A DNA stretch of 64,000 nt from Jeongeupia naejangsanensis (GTDB lineage: Bacteria; Pseudomonadota; Gammaproteobacteria; Burkholderiales; Chitinibacteraceae), in the NCBI RefSeq assembly GCF_016865585.1, contig NZ_JAESND010000001.1, forward strand, positions 992,001 to 1,056,000. Direction: 5' to 3'. The first letter of the stretch is position 1, and the number at the start of each line of letters is the position of its first letter. Below are positions 58,608-64,000 of this stretch, piece by piece. The notes beneath the pieces are model-generated. The model made no database searches. It had not been told where the DNA came from and saw nothing but the letters and a program-made list of their open reading frames with translations. The position numbers and the translations under genes were made by a program.

Positions 58608-59846
58608 CTAGGCCGGTTCTGCCGCCAGCTGGGGCGACAGGATTCTTGAGGTTGTTTTCAGTTTCTTGAAACAGAGCACCACGATGCCACTGGTCGCCAG
58701 ACCGATGACCCAGAACATCGCCTTGGTATCCGATTCATGAATGCTCAGACTGACAATAATGCCGGACAGCGGTAGTGTCAGTTGATTCAGGAAAACGATG
58801 AAGCCGATGGTCTTGCCCAGGTGAACCTTGGGTATCCAGAGCACGCGCTCCGACCGGATATACACGTTGAAAAGATCACCAGCGGCCAGAATCGTGGCAT
58901 AGGCCAATACGTAAAATGAAAAATGCGAAGTCACGCCGATGACGACCGAGGACAGGCAAATCACGGCATATGCAATGATGCCGACCCAGAACACATTGAT
59001 GCGATGGACCACAAAGGGCAGAATCATCAACACCGCCAGTGTGAGGCCGCCGGTAAAGCTTTGCTGCAGTCCGAACTCTGCTTTGCTGGCACCGAAATAG
59101 CCGGTCGCCATTGCTGCAGCGGTCGCCATGCACATGCCGATAATCAGGTTGATGCTGACGCTGAGTGCAGTCAGCAACAACAGATTCGGACGCAGGCGCA
59201 CGATGGTCGCCGCTTTGACAAAGTCCAGCCTGACTTGCTTGATCAAGGCCAGAACCCCGCCTTCCGCACGCCTGGATATCGGCATGCTCGGCAGTTTTAT
59301 GGTCAGCGTCCCCAGGTAGCCAACAAGGAACATGCAGGCACCGATCGGTATCAGGTAACGGGCATCGGCGTACAAAACGACGAATGACCCGATTCCTGGC
59401 CCGAGCATCAACGAGGCTTGCTCGATTCCCTGCAACCAGCTTTGCACTTTGGGCAATTCTGCTTTGCTGGCCAGTTTCGGCACGATGGATTCCAGAGCAA
59501 TAAATGACTGGGCATAAAAAAATGCGCTGATTGCCATCAGCCCGCTCAATACCACAAACATGTTGGCATTGACCGACAGCAAATAGAAGGCGCTGAAGGC
59601 AGCAAGAGCCCGGACAATATCTGCAGTCAGATAGACGAACCGGCCACCGATGCGATCGCTCAACGTACCGGCAATGGGCAACGATAGGACCCGGGGAGTC
59701 CATTCGATGAAGAAAGCCAAGCCCGTCAGGCTGATCGACTTGGTTTCGGTATAAATGATGAGTGGTACCGCGAACAGCAGGATCTGATCCCCGAGCGCGG
59801 CTGAAAACCGGGAAATGATAAACCGGACAAGCAAGGCCGTTTGCAT
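58608..59846 (-). CDS. MFS exporter (EntS-like type)
   Basis: A 412-residue transporter with about 12 predicted spans. GTLSDRIGGRFVYLTADIVR between spans 2 and 3 is the MFS motif A form seen in the EntS-like/MFS_3 group, which exports enterobactin and related products. The long central loop (about 185-215) separates the two halves. It is 82 bases after the third ATP-grasp gene and just before the reductase. It is the best candidate exporter of the cluster product and may give self-resistance. Confidence 0.92.
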   Translation of the reverse strand: MQTALLVRFIISRFSAALGDQILLFAVPLIIYTETKSISLTGLAFFIEWTPRVLSLPIAGTLSDRIGGRFVYLTADIVRALAAFSAFYLLSVNANMFVVLSGLMAISAFFYAQSFIALESIVPKLASKAELPKVQSWLQGIEQASLMLGPGIGSFVVLYADARYLIPIGACMFLVGYLGTLTIKLPSMPISRRAEGGVLALIKQVRLDFVKAATIVRLRPNLLLLTALSVSINLIIGMCMATAAAMATGYFGASKAEFGLQQSFTGGLTLAVLMILPFVVHRINVFWVGIIAYAVICLSSVVIGVTSHFSFYVLAYATILAAGDLFNVYIRSERVLWIPKVHLGKTIGFIVFLNQLTLPLSGIIVSLSIHESDTKAMFWVIGLATSGIVVLCFKKLKTTSRILSPQLAAEPA

Positions 59847-59928
59847 TACTAGTTCACTCGCAAGAATCCGGCGGGGGGCACCCTGCCGGCAGAATGACCA
59901 GCCCGACGGAAGCCGGGCTGATCACGGA
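59847..59928 (-). other. Intergenic hairpins inside the ATP-grasp operon
   Basis: The 82-base gap between the third ATP-grasp gene and the MFS gene holds two GC-rich hairpins: CCGGC-rich arms near 59869-59893 and CAGCCCG/CGGGCTG near 59902-59924. Neither has a T run. They could reduce expression of the transporter relative to the ligases. No open frame for a precursor peptide is visible in the gap. Confidence 0.55.
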
Positions 59929-61134
59929 TTAATGCACTTCAACGGTGGCGAAAATGTCCGACATGAAACTGGCCAAGCGTGTGCTGCACTCGGCACCGAC
60001 GATCCCGGCGACCGGCACTTCCACCGACTGATAGGTGATGCGCTTGGTCAACGGCTGATCATGCGCCAGCTCGTTCCAGCGCACGACCATCTCGTCCTGC
60101 CTGAATTGTCCGGAATGCTTGACGACGCAAAACTCCTGCTCCAGGTGATGCCCCGGAAAAACGAACCAGCCGAATTTCTTCGCAAACAACGTTTCTGCAG
60201 GAGCATCCACCGCCTCGCCGAGGTAAGCCTTGAGCTCGGCAGACGGCAAGTGAACGCCGGTCGCAAGTTCGACCGCGGCCACGACTTCGGCACCGCCGAC
60301 GCGATTGGCGATCTCCAGGAAAACCAGGCCACGCTCCGACTGGATGGCTTCGAGGTGGAAACTGCCGGAGCTCAGCCCGATCGCGCCGAGTACGGCCAGG
60401 CTCCAGGTGCGCAGCTCGTCAGTGGTGTCGATTTGCACCGAGCCCAAGGGCTGCCCTTTGGCGAAAGCGAGGCAGTTGCCCACATATTTGCTCGAGACGA
60501 TGAGTTTCAGCTGGCCATTCAGCATCAGGCCGTCAATGTGCAGAATGTCGCCGCTGACAAACTGCTCCACCTCATAAGCCTCGTAGTCGCCGGCATCGAC
60601 CGATGTAATGCCAATGCGGCGATCGACCAGTGCGTCCTTCAGCTGTTGTGGCGATTCGAAAACCAATACGTTCTCGCTTGAAGCACCATCAACCGGTTTG
60701 AGCACGGTTTTCCCTGACCATTTAAGATGTGCTGAAGCGAAGAACTCGCTCAAGCTCAGGTTTTGCGGCACGGCAATGCCGGCGGCATCGACGATGTGTT
60801 TCATCAGCAGCTTGTTGCGTACACGCTCGATTTGCGCAACGCTCGCGCCGGCAATGCCGAAGTGCTCCCGCACGATCGCCGCGCTCATCAGCTCGTACTC
60901 GGAAAGAGACAGCACGGCATCAAAACGGGTGTGCCTTTCGCTGATGGCATTGATCGCTTCAACCTCGGTTTTATCCACGCCGGGACGCAGCCATTTTTCG
61001 CAGCGCAGCTCGGCGGGGATGTTGCTCAACGCCGCCTCGGTGCCGAGGTAGACAACGTGATGCGTGCCGTGATCGATACCGCGATCGTATTCGATTTTGT
61101 GATAGGGAATGCGGTGCAAGATCAGAATGTTCAC
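59929..61134 (-). CDS. ATP-grasp ligase C
   Basis: A 401-residue ATP-grasp enzyme. ATP-binding Lys is in KTVLKPVDGASSENVLVFES, hinge acidic residues in YEVEQFVSGDILHIDGL, and the metal site in SFHLEAIQSE with FLEIANRVGGAE. These motifs fit the amino-acid-ligase-like (ATP-grasp_4 type) subfamily that joins a carboxylate via acyl phosphate to an amine. GTG 61134 (MNILILHRIPYH) is chosen because AAGGA lies seven bases upstream; TTG 61152 would overlap the gene before. It is clearly different in sequence from the other two ligases. Confidence 0.9.
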   Translation of the reverse strand: MNILILHRIPYHKIEYDRGIDHGTHHVVYLGTEAALSNIPAELRCEKWLRPGVDKTEVEAINAISERHTRFDAVLSLSEYELMSAAIVREHFGIAGASVAQIERVRNKLLMKHIVDAAGIAVPQNLSLSEFFASAHLKWSGKTVLKPVDGASSENVLVFESPQQLKDALVDRRIGITSVDAGDYEAYEVEQFVSGDILHIDGLMLNGQLKLIVSSKYVGNCLAFAKGQPLGSVQIDTTDELRTWSLAVLGAIGLSSGSFHLEAIQSERGLVFLEIANRVGGAEVVAAVELATGVHLPSAELKAYLGEAVDAPAETLFAKKFGWFVFPGHHLEQEFCVVKHSGQFRQDEMVVRWNELAHDQPLTKRITYQSVEVPVAGIVGAECSTRLASFMSDIFATVEVH

Positions 61135-61144
61135 GACTTTGTCC

Positions 61145-62476
61145 TTACGCAACCAGCGTCAAATCAGCATTCATGTACTCGTTCAAAACCGTGTCCCAGC
61201 ACAGCTGAATCCGCTCGAGATAGGTCTTCATCACGCCCGAATCCCAATCGGCACTGACCGTGATCAGCGCGACGAAATCACTGTTGTCACGGGCAGGCAC
61301 ATGAACATACTGATCGGTGGCGGCAATGATTTCGCAACTCATCCAGCGCAGCACCCCGACGGCTTGGGGATGGTCCTTTGCAACCTGGCGCTGCAGCTGC
61401 GAAAACAGGAAATCCATGTTCCGGATGATGTTGTTGACATACCCGGGCTGGGCCGGGGCGAGCATGATGCTCATGGCCGAGCCCTTCGGCGTGAGGCGCA
61501 GATTGGTCCGTTTGCCGGTCACCACGGAATCCACCCACAAGCCGTGCAGATCCTGGCCGAATACCTGGCTCGCCAAAGCCCAGATTTTCATCCCGGCCGG
61601 ACGGCGGTTCGCTTCGATCACCGCCGCTTGCCGAAGATCGTCACTGATTCGAATTTCATTGTGAAACGGGCCGAAACTCTGTCCGACAATCAGATTTGCC
61701 AGCTGGCCCGTGCGACGAATCAGGTCCGCCTGCTCGGTACTGACGTCGGCCGGTACCAGTTGGGCAAACTCGACCGGATACCGGCCGCTGACGTTGAATT
61801 TTTCGGTAATGAAATCGGCGCTGCCGATGCCGTCATAGGAATACTCCTTACGGAACGGGATCATCTGCTCGACGATCACACCGGCTTGAACATAGGCCGA
61901 GACTTCCTTGAGGACGGCATGCAGATCGGCTTCCGCGGGGTTTTCCAGCAGAATCACCCCACGGTTGTTGCCCTCGGTGGTCGGCTTGATCACAACGCCA
62001 CCGGGGTTGGCCTGAATGAAGGAGGCCAGGGACTCAACGGTGTTGACCATCTGGATGTTCGGCAGGAACGTCTGCTGCGCCTCGAACATGTCCTTGCAAG
62101 CTTGTTCCTTGACGCGGTACTGGTATTTGCAAAACGCGTTTTCGGCCAGTACCGGGCAATCTCCACGCAATCCCAGATTGCGCAGCAGCTCGGCGCCGAA
62201 TTGAACGGCATTGTCGGAAAAGACCAAACCTGCTTGTAGATCAACGGGGAGCTGCGCAAGCTGCCGCATCGCTTCGTGCACGAAGCCCGGCGCCAGCGGA
62301 TTGAGGTCGATGACGTGGTCTGCCAGCAGCCGTTCCGCCACACCTGGATTCGGGCGAATCAGGACGGTTTTTTGTCCGTAATGGGCCCTGGCATAATCGC
62401 GAATATGGGCGACCTCGGCGCGACGGGAAAGATTGAAATCGATAACCAATAATGCTGCGGATTTGTCCATTTGCAT
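61145..62476 (-). CDS. ATP-grasp ligase B
   Basis: A 443-residue ATP-grasp enzyme. The ATP-site Lys is in VVIKPTTEGNNRGVILLEN, and the metal site is FHNEIRI with AVIEANRRPAGMKIW, a variant of the usual ExNPRxGG. The N-terminal part (ALLVIDFNLSRRAEVAHIRD) is a preATP-grasp Rossmann-like domain, and residues about 330-440 form a C-terminal extension. It lies nine bases after ligase A and ten before ligase C, so the three are translated together. The substrate is unknown. Confidence 0.88.
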   Translation of the reverse strand: MQMDKSAALLVIDFNLSRRAEVAHIRDYARAHYGQKTVLIRPNPGVAERLLADHVIDLNPLAPGFVHEAMRQLAQLPVDLQAGLVFSDNAVQFGAELLRNLGLRGDCPVLAENAFCKYQYRVKEQACKDMFEAQQTFLPNIQMVNTVESLASFIQANPGGVVIKPTTEGNNRGVILLENPAEADLHAVLKEVSAYVQAGVIVEQMIPFRKEYSYDGIGSADFITEKFNVSGRYPVEFAQLVPADVSTEQADLIRRTGQLANLIVGQSFGPFHNEIRISDDLRQAAVIEANRRPAGMKIWALASQVFGQDLHGLWVDSVVTGKRTNLRLTPKGSAMSIMLAPAQPGYVNNIIRNMDFLFSQLQRQVAKDHPQAVGVLRWMSCEIIAATDQYVHVPARDNSDFVALITVSADWDSGVMKTYLERIQLCWDTVLNEYMNADLTLVA

Positions 62477-62485
62477 TGTCGCTTC

Positions 62486-63829
62486 TCAGTAGGTTTCAAC
62501 CAAAGACGGCGCATTTTGCGGCCGATACGTCAATTCGATCAGACTCGTCGATTGACGACTGACGCTCGCATAGCTATCGAGCAAATTGTGGAAATCCAGT
62601 GTCCATAGCGCTTGACCTACAAAATTTTCTTTACTGGCACTGGAAAAAACGCTGCCGGGCTTGACGAAGACCTGTGAAAGAATGGGTTTGTGCTCACCCG
62701 GCTTCTGGTCGACGCGCTCAATAATGCCCACATTGCCAAAAAACACCCTGAAAAAAGTTGCCTTGTTTTTGGGTGACGGGTTGCCGCCGCTGAGCGACAG
62801 AGCACTCAGCAATTGGCTGACGTTGGCATCGCGACGGGTACTTTGCAAAAGGAGCTTGATCCAGAGATTGAGCAAAGAATACCCTTCGGTCAGATGCTCC
62901 ACGCTCTGCGAAATCAGCGAGCCACCCACTCGGGGATTGACCTCGATCAGCTCCCAGCGCTTTCCATTGAATTTGGCCTCAAGATGGAAGCAGCCGGTAC
63001 GGATATCCAGCAGCTGGAAAACCGCATCAAGCCACGCACGTCCTGCATCGATATCCGCAGCGGTCAAGCTGACTGGCGGACTGACGCATGCATTTTCGAG
63101 CGTCGTCATTTTTTCAAATGACACTTCGGTTTTTTCGTGAATGGCGACGATGAATAGCCTGCCCCCTTCGACCAGAATCTCGAAGCTGTACTCTGTGCCG
63201 GCGATGTAATCTTCGATGATGAACGGATCTTGCTCGGCAAAGATGCCCTGAAAAACCGTATCACTTTGCAATTCGTGGTGAAGTGCCTCGATATCCGACC
63301 AGCGCACATCGGGCGTCAGCCGGAATGCACCAAACGAAGCGATGCCACGGTAGGGCTTGATGAATTTGATGGCGTTTTGCGACTGATAGGCCAGCAGCTT
63401 GTCTTCCGTCAGCGGTTCGACCGTGACTTCACTCAGGCCATGTTCAAACAGCAAGCGACGCAATGCATATTTGTCCGTCAGCACGTTGACGGTGTCGGGG
63501 TGGATATCCGTCACTCCGAGGTATGCATTGGCCTCGGCCATGATGACGCGATAGCCCTCCCAAACGCACACGCAAGCAACTATCGTTTTTCCTTCGGACT
63601 GGATATCGGCAATGGCCGTCTGTACGTCGTTCCAGCCCAACTCGTGATGCCGAGTGTGCCTGAACCACTCTGCCTGATCTTTCAGGTCATCGAGACGCTT
63701 GAGATTATCCGGCTCCGGTAGCGACGAAAGTATGTATCGCTCGACGCCTTCATTCGCCACTTGCGTCGCCAGTTGATCGACAAATGAAAAACCGACATGA
63801 CTCAATATAAGAATACCTTGCATGATCAT
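62486..63829 (-). CDS. ATP-grasp ligase A (first gene of the cluster)
   Basis: A 447-residue ATP-grasp enzyme. The ATP-site Lys is in AIKFIKPYRGIASFGAF, acidic hinge in FIIEDYIAGTEYSFEILVEG, and metal ligands in CFHLEAKFNG plus LIEVNPRVGGSLI, the full amino-acid-ligase consensus. The C-terminal 100 residues form a lid-like domain. Starts at 63829 or 63823 (MQGILILSHVG) are both possible after AAGGAAAG. It is preceded by a promoter-like sequence and direct repeats. Base composition is clearly lower in G+C than that of the housekeeping genes in the window. Confidence 0.9.
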   Translation of the reverse strand: MIMQGILILSHVGFSFVDQLATQVANEGVERYILSSLPEPDNLKRLDDLKDQAEWFRHTRHHELGWNDVQTAIADIQSEGKTIVACVCVWEGYRVIMAEANAYLGVTDIHPDTVNVLTDKYALRRLLFEHGLSEVTVEPLTEDKLLAYQSQNAIKFIKPYRGIASFGAFRLTPDVRWSDIEALHHELQSDTVFQGIFAEQDPFIIEDYIAGTEYSFEILVEGGRLFIVAIHEKTEVSFEKMTTLENACVSPPVSLTAADIDAGRAWLDAVFQLLDIRTGCFHLEAKFNGKRWELIEVNPRVGGSLISQSVEHLTEGYSLLNLWIKLLLQSTRRDANVSQLLSALSLSGGNPSPKNKATFFRVFFGNVGIIERVDQKPGEHKPILSQVFVKPGSVFSSASKENFVGQALWTLDFHNLLDSYASVSRQSTSLIELTYRPQNAPSLVETY

Positions 63830-63850
63830 GCTTTCCTTCAACCATTTTCA

Positions 63851-63910
63851 ATCGAATTCATTCACGCGCACGACGTCAAACCCGGAATCATCCGGAAAAT
63901 CATCATCCGG
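63851..63910 (-). promoter_or_regulatory. Possible promoter and direct-repeat operator of the ATP-grasp operon
   Basis: On the minus strand TTGACG (63874-63879) and TTCGAT (63851-63856) are 17 bases apart; the -35 is good and the -10 weak, as for an activated promoter. Two direct copies of ATCATCCGG (63887-63895 and 63902-63910, plus-strand view) with a 15-base period lie just upstream of the -35, a usual place for an activator. Confidence 0.5.
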
Positions 63911-64000
63911 TGATTGCCGCACTTTCTTTCAACCATGCTTGCTTCGATCCCCACCCGCAGCGGCGCACAGCTTGCGATGGTAGGCGGGCATCCGCGGTGG
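63911..64000. other. Right edge, undecided coding potential
   Basis: A plus-strand frame opens at ATG 63935 (MLASIPTRSGAQLAMVGGHP) and runs off the edge, but it lacks a ribosome site. A minus-strand frame that would end near the same place is equally possible. Neither is long enough to call. Confidence 0.2.

Noticed and set aside
59929-63829. Microviridin-type RiPP cluster with ATP-grasp macrocyclases
   Set aside because: The enzymes resemble amino-acid-ligase ATP-grasps of 400-450 residues rather than RimK-type cyclases of about 320, and no precursor peptide with a core motif is seen in the short gaps.

Overview
The window looks like chromosome of a high-G+C betaproteobacterium. The order edd divergent from zwf-pgl-hexR-pgi, the PdhL-type E3 with its own lipoyl domain, and an exosortase-B exopolysaccharide operon together suggest Neisseriales (Chromobacteriaceae or Chitinibacteraceae-like). 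That placement is inference; there is no rRNA in the window to confirm it. No tRNA, rRNA, insertion sequence, prophage or CRISPR array was seen.

Layout. (1) 1-15.3 kb, minus strand: an exopolysaccharide operon read from epsL down through an EpsB-type initiating phosphotransferase, EpsD, EpsE, EpsF, EpsG, exosortase B, EpsI, a Wzy-like polymerase, an acyltransferase, a Wzx-like flippase, a GT4 glycosyltransferase and a lipoprotein glycosidase that runs off the left edge. Most joints overlap by 1-11 bases. A single PEP-CTERM protein, the probable exosortase substrate, lies just upstream. (2) 15.8-20.4 kb: dacB and a small Cys-rich gene (minus), and dnaX-ybaB-recR (plus). (3) 20.4-41.7 kb: a nearly complete glucose-catabolic block. 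It holds a Gts-like sugar ABC importer, a porin, gapA, eda and edd on the minus strand, then zwf, pgl, hexR, pgi, aceE, aceF and lpdA on the plus strand. HexR-type palindromes lie between edd and zwf. No glucokinase is present. (4) 41.7-47.1 kb: an autotransporter-like protein with a long (Ala-Pro)n linker, and an importer made of a fused double permease plus an ATPase. (5) 47.1-55.7 kb: housekeeping and stress genes (glutathione peroxidase, a small operon behind a promoter with a perfect palindrome in its spacer, peptide deformylase, threonine aldolase, DUF445, 3-hydroxybutyrate dehydrogenase, patatin) and an orphan CARF-nuclease of the Card1/VC1899 type. (6) 55.8-63.8 kb, minus strand: a visibly A+T-richer operon with three consecutive, different ATP-grasp ligases, an MFS exporter, an FAD/NAD(P) reductase and an EamA exporter.

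The most unusual system is region 6. Three unrelated-looking ATP-grasp enzymes in tandem, followed by a reductase and two exporters, fit a non-ribosomal pathway that joins amino or carboxylic acids by ATP-driven amide bonds and secretes the product. I do not recognise the product. A promoter-like sequence with a direct repeat upstream of its -35 box (63851-63910) suggests the operon begins in this window.

Other points of interest are the CARF-nuclease with an altered CARF loop and no CRISPR locus nearby, the EpsG kinase with a degraded P-loop, and in-frame hexanucleotide expansions in dnaX and the autotransporter.
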